DNA of 5,748 bases from Mycobacterium sp. (GTDB lineage: Bacteria > Actinomycetota > Actinomycetes > Mycobacteriales > Mycobacteriaceae), in assembly GCA_023264755.1 (NCBI GenBank), contig JAHFVB010000344.1, forward strand, positions 1-5,748. Reading direction: 5' to 3'. A model generated the notes under the pieces. That model had not been told where the DNA came from, did not search any database, and saw only the letters and a program-made list of their open reading frames with translations. The position numbers were made by a program, and so were the translations under genes. This document shows, one piece after another, positions 1 through 5,400 of this stretch (its first letter is position 1; the number at the start of each line of letters is the position of its first letter).

Positions 1-998
1 CACAGCTCGACCATCGTCTGATAGACCCGGCGTTGGCGGGCGAGGTCGGCGGGTGCTGCGACGCCGTTGCGTACCGGGATGCGAACGTCGAGTTCGGTGA
101 AGCGGATGCTCAGGCCGAGGTCGGCGAAGCGTTGCAGGTTGGAGGCCATGTCGGCGGTGGAGGGTTGTTGGTCCTGGCCGCCGAGCATGTGAGCCTGGAA
201 GCCGATCCCGTCGATCAGCGGCCTGGCGGTCGGCCGACCGTCGACGACGACGTCGACCGTGGTGTCGTGCAGACGCTTGACCAGGTCGTAGATGGCGTTC
301 GACTTGTCGCTGTGAGTCTCGGCGCTGTGGTCGTTGTAGAACAGCAGCGCATGTGGGTCCGCGAGGCGGGCGGCGCGAAAGGCGTCGAAGACGTACTGGT
401 CGCTACGCGTGGTCTCCCACCACGTGCTCGGCTGCAGGTGGCCCATCTGGTCGAAGGCTTCGTTGACCACCGTGACCGCGCTGGCCTTGCCGGCATAGCG
501 GGACATGACGGTGGTGATGGCGTCGAGCATGAACTGATGGCGTTGCGCGGGCGGTAGCTGCTTCACGCCTTGCGGCACGATGCGCCATTGAGGCTGGTCG
601 AGGGGATCCCAGATGAGGGAATGGAGCTGAAAGTCTCGGTGCGTTCGTTCGGCCAGTTGCGCGACTGCGTCGGCCTCACGGAAGTCGAATACTCCCGGAG
701 CGGGTTGGACGGTGTTCATCATGGTGCCGATTTCAGTTGTGAGGGAACCGAATTCGGATGTCGCCACGTCGGCGTAGCAGGCGTCACCGGAAGCGAACGT
801 GCTTCGGTAGGCGGTGCCGAACACCTTCCCGCGGGCTGAGGCCAAGTCGGCCAACTCGGGCCCGGTCATCCCGCAGCCGCGTTCTCGTATGGGGCCGTCG
901 GATTCCTGCGTCGACGGTTGAGCTCGGCATCCGGAACAGACCGCCAGGGTTACTGCCAGCAGGGTGGCCACCAGTCTGCGGTTCGGCGCGGTCCACAT
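1..998 (-). CDS. GH10 family glycoside hydrolase (endo-1,4-beta-xylanase-like), exported, 3' end outside window
   Basis: An open minus-strand frame of 332 complete codons runs off the left edge without a stop. Glycoside hydrolase family 10 enzymes are retaining endo-beta-1,4-xylanases with a TIM-barrel fold. Residues 293-305 (DLGLSIRFTELDV) satisfy the GH10 active-site signature, with E302 as nucleophile. VVNEAF at 177-182 supplies the acid/base E180, and GIGFQAHM (264-271) carries the conserved His before the nucleophile strand. An N-terminal KVFGTAY (58-64) and FDFREAD (104-110) also fit the family. Residues 1-24 form a positively charged, hydrophobic signal with cysteines at 21 and 24; VCSGC could be a lipobox, so a lipoprotein is possible but not certain. 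The ATG start is firm: an in-frame TGA lies three codons upstream, although no good ribosome binding site is visible. Several glycone-subsite residues are changed (see findings), so the substrate may not be xylan. The missing C-terminus would contain the last barrel strand and its tryptophans. Confidence 0.87.
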   Translation of the reverse strand, partial: MWTAPNRRLVATLLAVTLAVCSGCRAQPSTQESDGPIRERGCGMTGPELADLASARGKVFGTAYRSTFASGDACYADVATSEFGSLTTEIGTMMNTVQPAPGVFDFREADAVAQLAERTHRDFQLHSLIWDPLDQPQWRIVPQGVKQLPPAQRHQFMLDAITTVMSRYAGKASAVTVVNEAFDQMGHLQPSTWWETTRSDQYVFDAFRAARLADPHALLFYNDHSAETHSDKSNAIYDLVKRLHDTTVDVVVDGRPTARPLIDGIGFQAHMLGGQDQQPSTADMASNLQRFADLGLSIRFTELDVRIPVRNGVAAPADLARQRRVYQTMVEL

Positions 999-1072
999 GC
1001 TGAGTCATTGTCGACCACCCGAGGGAGTGCCGTTCGGCTCGCGTGGAACCCGTCGGGGCCGCGCGGCCACCG
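999..1072 (-). other. 74-bp intergenic gap between the MFS gene and the GH10 gene
   Basis: This gap lies downstream of the MFS stop codon and upstream of the GH10 start, both on the minus strand. It contains a perfect 12-bp palindrome, GGCCGCGCGGCC, at 1057-1068. That could form a short GC hairpin, but it lacks a T-tract and is only a weak candidate for attenuation or termination. The sequence just before the GH10 start is CGACAATGACTCAGC, which has no Shine-Dalgarno motif and no convincing -35/-10 pair. I cannot tell whether GH10 is the third gene of the operon or has its own promoter. Confidence 0.4.
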
Positions 1073-2311
1073 TCACGCCTCGGACCCGACGCCGTCGGAC
1101 AGTGGGAACCGGCGCACCAACAGCAGACTGGCCAGCGCGACCAACCCGAGTATCAGGATGGCCGAACTGACGCCGGTGAAGTGGGCGACCACACCCCACA
1201 GCAGACTGCCGATGGCGACCGAGCCCTGCAGGGTGAGGATGTAGAAGGAGTTCATGCGTCCACGCAGCTCGTCGGGGGAGTGGGCCTGCACCGATACCTG
1301 ATGCCCGATGCTGAGCACACTGCCCGCCCACCCCGCGGTGAACAGGAACGACGCGTCGAGCAGCATGCTGTCCCACTGGCTGATCCCGAGCACGGACAGG
1401 GCGAATACCGCCAGGGCCGCGGTCGCCATCGAATTGATCCGGAAATGGCGCTGCAGCAGCGGCGTCAGCGAGGCGCCGAGCACGGTTCCCAGACCGCCGG
1501 CCGCAAGCAATCCGCCGTATCCGATGACCTCGGTCTGGATGTTCTCGCGGGCCTCCAACGGCAACAGGGCTGCCAGCCCCGCGCCAGGGAGCATCACCAA
1601 GGCGCACCGAATCAGGGGGCCGTACAGCTGCGGCGACTTGCGCAGATGGGCCCAGCCCTCGCCGAATGACCGGCGCGAATCAGTCAGGGACAGAGTAATT
1701 TTCGCAGTGGTGGGGGCACGCTTCGGAACGCGCATCAGGACCAGGATCATGACGACGTGCGTCACGGCTCTGACCGCGAAGGCCGCCGCCGCGCCGACGG
1801 CGGCCGTCAGATAGCCGCCGATCAGGGGCCCGATGGCCTGGGAGGCCTTGTTGCTCAAGTTGTTCAGTGAGACGACAGCGACGGCCTCCTCCCGCGCCAC
1901 CAGGTCGTGAAGCAGCGGCTTCCAGGCTGCCTGGTGCACCACCAGCCCGATCCCGATCATCAGCAGTAGCGTCAGCAGCAGCCACGGGCCGAGCTGGTCG
2001 CCCCAGGCCAACAGCGTCAGCGCCGCCGTGGCCAACAGCATCCAGAGGTGGGCCGCCAGCAACACCTTTCGGGACCCGAGGGCGTCGGTCACCATCCCGG
2101 CCGGAAAGCTGAAGAAGAACACCGGCAGGCTGGTCGCGGTCGAAACCATCGCCACCAGGATCGTGTTGTCGGTCAGCGACGTCATGAGCCAGGACGCGGC
2201 GACCACGAGCATGACCGATCCGATGGTCGAGCCGAGGTTGGTGGTCCACAGTTCACGGAACCGGCGCTCACCGAGCAGGGCGTAGCCCGAACTCGATTGC
2301 TGGTCGCTCAT
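1073..2311 (-). CDS. MFS transporter, EntS/MFS_3-like exporter
   Basis: A 412-residue polytopic membrane protein of normal length for a 12-helix major facilitator superfamily permease. These proteins use the proton gradient to move small molecules; this subgroup contains exporters of siderophores and drugs. Hydrophobic helices start at about residue 26 and continue in pairs. The loop between helices 2 and 3 carries the MFS motif A, with G72, D76, G79, R81 and K82. A second loop with ELRGRM (348-353) precedes a late helix, as in EntS-like (MFS_3) members. A large charged loop mid-protein (LTDSRRSFGEGWAHL) separates the two six-helix halves. The ATG overlaps the TGA of the upstream CDF-like gene as ATGA, and no Shine-Dalgarno is visible, which points to translational coupling. 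The frame is open for a further ~590 bp upstream, but that stretch lies over the CDF-like gene in another phase and is not credible coding. The substrate cannot be assigned. Confidence 0.92.
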   Translation of the reverse strand: MSDQQSSSGYALLGERRFRELWTTNLGSTIGSVMLVVAASWLMTSLTDNTILVAMVSTATSLPVFFFSFPAGMVTDALGSRKVLLAAHLWMLLATAALTLLAWGDQLGPWLLLTLLLMIGIGLVVHQAAWKPLLHDLVAREEAVAVVSLNNLSNKASQAIGPLIGGYLTAAVGAAAAFAVRAVTHVVMILVLMRVPKRAPTTAKITLSLTDSRRSFGEGWAHLRKSPQLYGPLIRCALVMLPGAGLAALLPLEARENIQTEVIGYGGLLAAGGLGTVLGASLTPLLQRHFRINSMATAALAVFALSVLGISQWDSMLLDASFLFTAGWAGSVLSIGHQVSVQAHSPDELRGRMNSFYILTLQGSVAIGSLLWGVVAHFTGVSSAILILGLVALASLLLVRRFPLSDGVGSEA

Positions 2312-3297
2312 TGCAGCAGAGCTGGTGTCGCATGAATGGGTAAGTCGCTGAACACCAGGGTAAGTCGCAACGGGCCGAGGCGGTCGCGGAGCTCTGCGTA
2401 GGTGTGGGCGCGCAGCTCGTCCTGCTCCACAACGGACATCGTGCCGTCGTAGGACACCCGCAGGTCCACTTCGGTGGTATTGCCGCGGCTGATGGCCAAC
2501 TCGTCGACCAGCGTGAGTTCGTGCTCGAGCTCGTGGGCATGCTCGGCGTTCACCGTGGCGATGGCGGATCGCACCGCGTCGTCCAGCGCGGGGTCGGCCC
2601 GACGCCCGGACAGGCGCCCGAACTCCAGCCGAATCTGGCGGACGGGCTCCCCGATGAGCAGGACGCACAGGATCAACACGATGATGCTGTCGGCGATGTC
2701 CTTGATGTTGAAGCGTTCCGAGGTCAGGAACGTGCCTTCCGGGATGACCGTCACCAAGACCAGCGACAGGCAGATGCCGCCGCTGATGATGGCCTCCATC
2801 TTTGCCGCCGTCGCCTCGACCCGCAGCAGCGCCGACGCCCCACCGACCGAACGATTGTTGCGTTCGTGGTTCCACTTGAGTCCCAGGCAGATCAGCACGC
2901 ACACCGCGGTGTACACCGCCGCGAGCCCGAACTCCGGCTCGCTGCCCTGCCCGGTGACCAGGTAGTCGATCACCTTGATTCCGTTGGTGACCAGTCCGAC
3001 GATCACCACGCCAAGGATCATCAACGACCGGAACAGCGCGTACAAGTTCTCCAAAGCCAAACGCCCGTATGGGCTCTCGGCGTCGGCCGGTTGCGATGCC
3101 GTCACCGCCAAGCGCGCCGCGAGGAAGGCGGCCGCGGCATTGATCAGCGAGATCACGCCGTCTAGCTGGGTGGCCGACACTCGGGTGATCGCGTACACGG
3201 CGAATCCGAGGACCGCCAGGCCGAGCATCGTGAACATGTACGCGTGCAGGCTGCGCCGCTCGGCCCGAAGCACCATGGCCTCCGACGCCATCGCCAT
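2308..3297 (-). CDS. Cation diffusion facilitator (CDF)-like transporter with atypical metal site
   Basis: A 329-residue membrane protein with six predicted helices (roughly 21-38, 44-64, 86-106, 125-140, 162-185, 200-216) and a soluble C-terminal domain of about 110 residues rich in Glu, Asp and His. This is the CDF layout, in which a dimer exports divalent metals such as Zn, Fe or Mn against protons and the cytoplasmic tail senses metal. LDGVISLIN in helix 2 and VEATAAKMEAIISGG in helix 5 match family positions, but expected Asp residues read as N53 and E168. KDIADSIIVLIL (199-210) resembles the usual start of helix 6. The start chosen is the ATG at 3297, because GAGGAGG (3309-3303) sits 5 nt before it. 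A second ATG two codons on is too far from that site, and an upstream in-frame ATG at 3348 would add 17 residues that read through the ribosome binding site. It is the first gene of a minus-strand cluster and overlaps the MFS gene by 4 bp. Confidence 0.88.
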   Translation of the reverse strand: MAMASEAMVLRAERRSLHAYMFTMLGLAVLGFAVYAITRVSATQLDGVISLINAAAAFLAARLAVTASQPADAESPYGRLALENLYALFRSLMILGVVIVGLVTNGIKVIDYLVTGQGSEPEFGLAAVYTAVCVLICLGLKWNHERNNRSVGGASALLRVEATAAKMEAIISGGICLSLVLVTVIPEGTFLTSERFNIKDIADSIIVLILCVLLIGEPVRQIRLEFGRLSGRRADPALDDAVRSAIATVNAEHAHELEHELTLVDELAISRGNTTEVDLRVSYDGTMSVVEQDELRAHTYAELRDRLGPLRLTLVFSDLPIHATPALLQ

Positions 3298-3302
3298 GTG
3301 AC

Positions 3303-3309
3303 CCTCCTC
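3303..3309 (-). promoter_or_regulatory. Ribosome binding site of the CDF-like gene
   Basis: On the minus strand this reads GAGGAGG, followed by the 5-nt spacer GTCAC and ATG at 3297. It is the strongest Shine-Dalgarno in the window and decides the start of the CDF-like gene against the upstream ATG at 3348. Confidence 0.8.
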
Positions 3310-3350
3310 GTCGCAGCGCATTCCCGGCAGGCTAGATGCTAGGTCCAAGA

Positions 3351-3372
3351 TCAGCGGGAAGTCAGCGGGAAG
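3351..3372. repeat. Perfect tandem direct repeat, 2 x 11 bp (TCAGCGGGAAG)
   Basis: TCAGCGGGAAG occurs twice with no gap, at 3351-3361 and 3362-3372. An 11-bp period is close to one DNA helical turn, so a protein binding both copies would contact the same face of the helix. The repeat lies between two divergent genes, where an activator or repressor site would be expected. A chance or slippage duplication is also possible. Confidence 0.65.
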
Positions 3373-3420
3373 GACGACGGAGCCGAAGCCGAACGACGTA
3401 GGGTTTCTCTCGTGTGGTGA

Positions 3421-4683
3421 ATGGGGGTCGTCGTGAGTTGGGCACAGCTTCAGCCGTTTCTGGTGGCACTGGCCATCGGACTGTTGCTCGGCCTGGAGCG
3501 CGAACGAAGTCGCAACCTCGAGCTGCCCGCCGGATCGCGGTCGTTCGCCCTACTGTCACTGGCGGGCGCCGTCGCTGCAAGCGTGGACGAGTGGGCCGTC
3601 GTGGCCGGACTGCTCGGCGTCGCGGCGATGTTGGTGCTCGCCTACTTTCGCACCAGTGCAGAGGACCCCGGAACCACCACGGAGATCGCCGCGCTGGTGG
3701 CCTACCTGCTTGGCGCGCTTGCGTATACCCGCTCGGCGGTCGCGGTGGCACTCGCCGTGGTGGTCGCCGCCCTGCTGGTGTCGAAGACGTCCATCCACCG
3801 CTTTGCCCGCGAGTTGGTCAGCGATGTCGAGGTGGAGGACGCCATCAAGTTCCTCGCCGTGGCGTTCGTGATCCTGCCGTTGCTACCCGATCGGGCGTTG
3901 GGGCCCTACGGCGTACTCAATCCCTCGAAGGTGTGGCTGCTGGTGGTACTGCTGACCGGCATCGGCTGGGTCGGGTACATCGGCGTTCGGGCGCTCGGCC
4001 CCGAACGGGGCCTGCTCGTCACCGGGCTGGCGGGCGGCTTCATCTCGGCCAGCGCGTCGACGGCCTCGATGGGCCGGCTCAGCCGCACGGCCGCGAACTG
4101 GCGGGCGCCGTTGGCCGGTGCATTGGTCGCCAGCATCGCCACCTTCGTCCAGCTGATGGTGGTGATCGGCCTCGTCGACGTCGAAGTGTTGCGCAGACTG
4201 TGGCCGCCGGTGGTCGCCGCGGCGGTCGTGCTCGTGGTGATCGCCGCCCTCGTCTACCGGCATGCCGCCAGGACCCCTCAGCAGGACGACGCCGGAGACG
4301 ATGCGACGGTGCCGCCGAGTCGGCCCTTCGCGTTCAAACCCGCCATCGTGTTGGCCGCAGTGCTCACCGTGGCGCTGCTCGTCGGCCGGTGGGGCGCCGA
4401 CGTACTGGGCCCCAGTGGCGCAGTGGCCGCGGCGTTCGGCGCGGGGCTCGCCGACGCGCACGCCGGTGCTATTGCCGCCGCGAGCCTCGCCGCCAAGGGC
4501 GACGTCACCGTCGACACCGCACTCATTGCGATCGGCGCCGCGCTGGGATCCAACCTGGTGGTCAAGACGGTCCTGGCCTTCACCGCTGGCGGCGGCCGGT
4601 TCGGGCTGGGCTTCCTGGCGTACATGGCGGTCCCCGCCGCGGTGTTCGGCATCGCCCTCGCGATCGCCGTGACCACCGCCTGA
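3421..4683 (+). CDS. MgtC/SapB family membrane protein with C-terminal DUF4010 domain
   Basis: A 420-residue integral membrane protein with two domains. The N-terminal part (about 8-145) is MgtC/SapB-like, with ALAIGLLLGLERER (16-29) and GSRSFALLSLAGA (38-50), followed by GTTTEIAALVAYLLGAL (from residue 84). The C-terminal part (about 150-415) is the DUF4010 domain, with the signature ALGPERGLLVTGLAGG (from 191) and SASASTASM, and a second helix cluster after a charged linker (HAARTPQQDDAGDD). DAIKFLAVAFVILPLLP (140-156) links the two halves. MgtC proteins are tied to growth in low magnesium and intramacrophage survival, but the biochemical role of this long MgtC-DUF4010 type is not established. 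An in-frame TGA directly precedes the ATG at 3421, so the frame cannot extend upstream. GTG at 3433, preceded by GGGGG, is an alternative start. The gene is divergent from the CDF-like gene and convergent with the TetR gene. Confidence 0.92.
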   Translation: MGVVVSWAQLQPFLVALAIGLLLGLERERSRNLELPAGSRSFALLSLAGAVAASVDEWAVVAGLLGVAAMLVLAYFRTSAEDPGTTTEIAALVAYLLGALAYTRSAVAVALAVVVAALLVSKTSIHRFARELVSDVEVEDAIKFLAVAFVILPLLPDRALGPYGVLNPSKVWLLVVLLTGIGWVGYIGVRALGPERGLLVTGLAGGFISASASTASMGRLSRTAANWRAPLAGALVASIATFVQLMVVIGLVDVEVLRRLWPPVVAAAVVLVVIAALVYRHAARTPQQDDAGDDATVPPSRPFAFKPAIVLAAVLTVALLVGRWGADVLGPSGAVAAAFGAGLADAHAGAIAAASLAAKGDVTVDTALIAIGAALGSNLVVKTVLAFTAGGGRFGLGFLAYMAVPAAVFGIALAIAVTTA

Positions 4684-4699
4684 GCGGACCCGCCCCGGA
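4684..4699. other. 16-bp convergent junction, no clear terminator
   Basis: The stop codons of the MgtC/DUF4010 gene and the TetR gene are only 16 bp apart. The gap (GCGGACCCGCCCCGGA) contains no stable inverted repeat with a T-tract. Transcripts of the two genes probably overlap at their 3' ends, or terminate inside the opposing gene or by Rho. Confidence 0.5.
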
Positions 4700-5314
4700 T
4701 CAGCCGGCGGTCGCGCCGCTTTGCAGTACGGCTATCGCGATGTCGGTCGCGGGTTCGACGATGGAGTCCAGGTCGAGGCCGTCCTCCACCGTCTGAGCGG
4801 CCAGTTCACGTAGCCCGCCGAGGAGGACCACCGCCTTGGCGTTCGTCAGGGGCGGTAGCCCGGCGCGGGCGAAGCCGGCATTGGTGCTGAGCTCGGTGAT
4901 GAGATTCGCGAGTTCGGAGTAGTTGCGTCGCTGCGCCGGGCGGGCCGAGCCGCCCAACGCGGGCAGGTCGCGGATCCAGCTGAGCGCGATGTGCGGTCGG
5001 TTGGCGAGGCTGGTGACGTAGGCCGAGATCGCCTGCCGGAGCTGCTGCGGCCAGGGCGCATCCTCGTCGACTGCGGCTCGGATCTGGGCGATCAAACTGT
5101 CGGTCTGGGTTTGCAGCATGGCCAGGTAGCACTCTTGCTTGTTGGCGAACTGCGCGTAGAACGTGCGCTTGGACGCATGGGCGACACGCACGATGTCGAC
5201 GACCGCGATGGAACCGTAGCCGCGCTGCTCGATCAGGTTGGCGAGCGCCTCCATCAAGCGGGCGCGGGTCACGTCGGCAGGTTCGGGTGCTGTGTCGGCC
5301 TGCGCGTCGGGCAC
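4700..5314 (-). CDS. TetR/AcrR family transcriptional regulator
   Basis: A 204-residue protein, normal for the TetR family. The N-terminal DNA-binding domain covers about residues 15-62: helix 1 (TRARLMEALANLIEQRGYG), then a helix-turn-helix in IAVVDIVRVAHASKRTFYAQF (36-56), followed by ANKQECYLAML. The A-S-K-R-T-F-Y recognition helix is standard for the family. Residues 63-204 are the helical ligand-binding and dimerisation domain and give no clue to the ligand. The start is GTG at 5314; an in-frame TAA lies four codons upstream, so little choice remains. No Shine-Dalgarno precedes it. Instead TAACGT (5326-5321) lies 6 nt before the GTG, the pattern of a leaderless mycobacterial mRNA. A palindromic site overlaps that promoter, so autorepression is likely. 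The divergent exported-protein gene is the obvious second target. Confidence 0.95.
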   Translation of the reverse strand: MPDAQADTAPEPADVTRARLMEALANLIEQRGYGSIAVVDIVRVAHASKRTFYAQFANKQECYLAMLQTQTDSLIAQIRAAVDEDAPWPQQLRQAISAYVTSLANRPHIALSWIRDLPALGGSARPAQRRNYSELANLITELSTNAGFARAGLPPLTNAKAVVLLGGLRELAAQTVEDGLDLDSIVEPATDIAIAVLQSGATAG

Positions 5315-5315
5315 C

Positions 5316-5334
5316 GGGATACGTTATCGTACCC
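5316..5334. promoter_or_regulatory. Imperfect palindrome O2, probable TetR operator overlapping the TetR promoter
   Basis: GGGATACGTTATCGTACCC is an imperfect 19-bp version of the perfect palindrome at 5349-5366: the right arm CGTACCC is identical, and the left arm GGGATACG has one extra A. It begins 2 bp upstream of the TetR GTG and covers the candidate -10 element TAACGT. Bound repressor would block RNA polymerase, which fits autoregulation. On the plus strand, TATCGT (5325-5330) in the same site could serve as a -10 for the divergent gene. Confidence 0.65.
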
Positions 5335-5348
5335 AGCTACGACGTCTT

Positions 5349-5366
5349 GGGTACGAATTCGTACCC
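5349..5366. promoter_or_regulatory. Perfect 18-bp palindrome O1, probable TetR operator
   Basis: GGGTACGAATTCGTACCC is identical to its reverse complement over all 18 bp. Its length and dyad symmetry match typical TetR-dimer operators. It sits in the 86-bp intergenic region between the TetR gene and the divergent exported-protein gene. Its centre is about 32.5 bp, close to three helical turns, from the centre of the related site at 5316-5334. Binding by the adjacent TetR is inferred from position and symmetry only. Confidence 0.75.
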
Positions 5367-5388
5367 GCAGCGTGAAGCGACCGCCCTC

Positions 5389-5395
5389 GAAGGAG
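5389..5395 (+). promoter_or_regulatory. Ribosome binding site of the exported beta-propeller-like gene
   Basis: GAAGGAG is followed by the 5-nt spacer CCCTC and ATG at 5401. This supports the chosen start and contrasts with the divergent TetR gene, which has no such site. Confidence 0.8.
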
Positions 5396-5400
5396 CCCTC

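Larger units (their letters stand above)
3298..3420. promoter_or_regulatory. Divergent intergenic region between the CDF-like and MgtC/DUF4010 genes
   Basis: This 123-bp region separates two outward-facing genes and must carry both promoters unless one reads in from further away. On the plus strand, TAGGGT at 3399-3404 fits a mycobacterial TANNNT -10 box. It would place transcription start near 3411, giving a leader of only about 10 nt to the ATG at 3421; no matching -35 is evident. On the minus strand, TTGGAC followed by CTAGCAT and TAGCCT sequences (3346-3325) is AT-richer than its surroundings and could hold the other promoter, but spacing is not canonical. A tandem 11-bp repeat sits in the middle, between the two candidate promoters. 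Confidence 0.5.

Noticed and set aside
33..557. A 174-codon plus-strand open frame opposite the GH10 gene
   Set aside because: The minus strand encodes a full GH10 signature through the same bases; the plus frame has a Gly/Val/Asp-rich composition typical of an antisense shadow.
2312..2902. N-terminal extension of the MFS frame by about 197 codons
   Set aside because: The extension overlaps the CDF-like gene in a different phase and encodes an Arg/His-rich sequence unlike any MFS N-terminus. The ATG at 2311 begins a normal-length permease.
2404..3165. A 253-codon plus-strand open frame opposite the CDF-like gene
   Set aside because: It is rich in Gln, Asp, His and Arg with no recognisable domain, as expected from the complement of a GC-rich coding strand.
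3298..3348. Upstream ATG at 3348 as the start of the CDF-like gene
   Set aside because: The extra 17 residues would be encoded by the GAGGAGG ribosome binding site and its surroundings; the ATG at 3297 has ideal spacing.
4700..4725. GC-rich inverted repeat GCGG...CCGC near the TetR 3' end as a terminator
   Set aside because: The stem is only about 4 bp, lies inside the coding sequence and has no T-tract.
3414..4796. A 460-codon plus-strand open frame in another phase over the MgtC/DUF4010 gene
   Set aside because: Its product is an Arg/Gly-rich, low-complexity sequence with no domain. The overlapping frame gives a clear membrane protein with family motifs. It is a GC-bias shadow.
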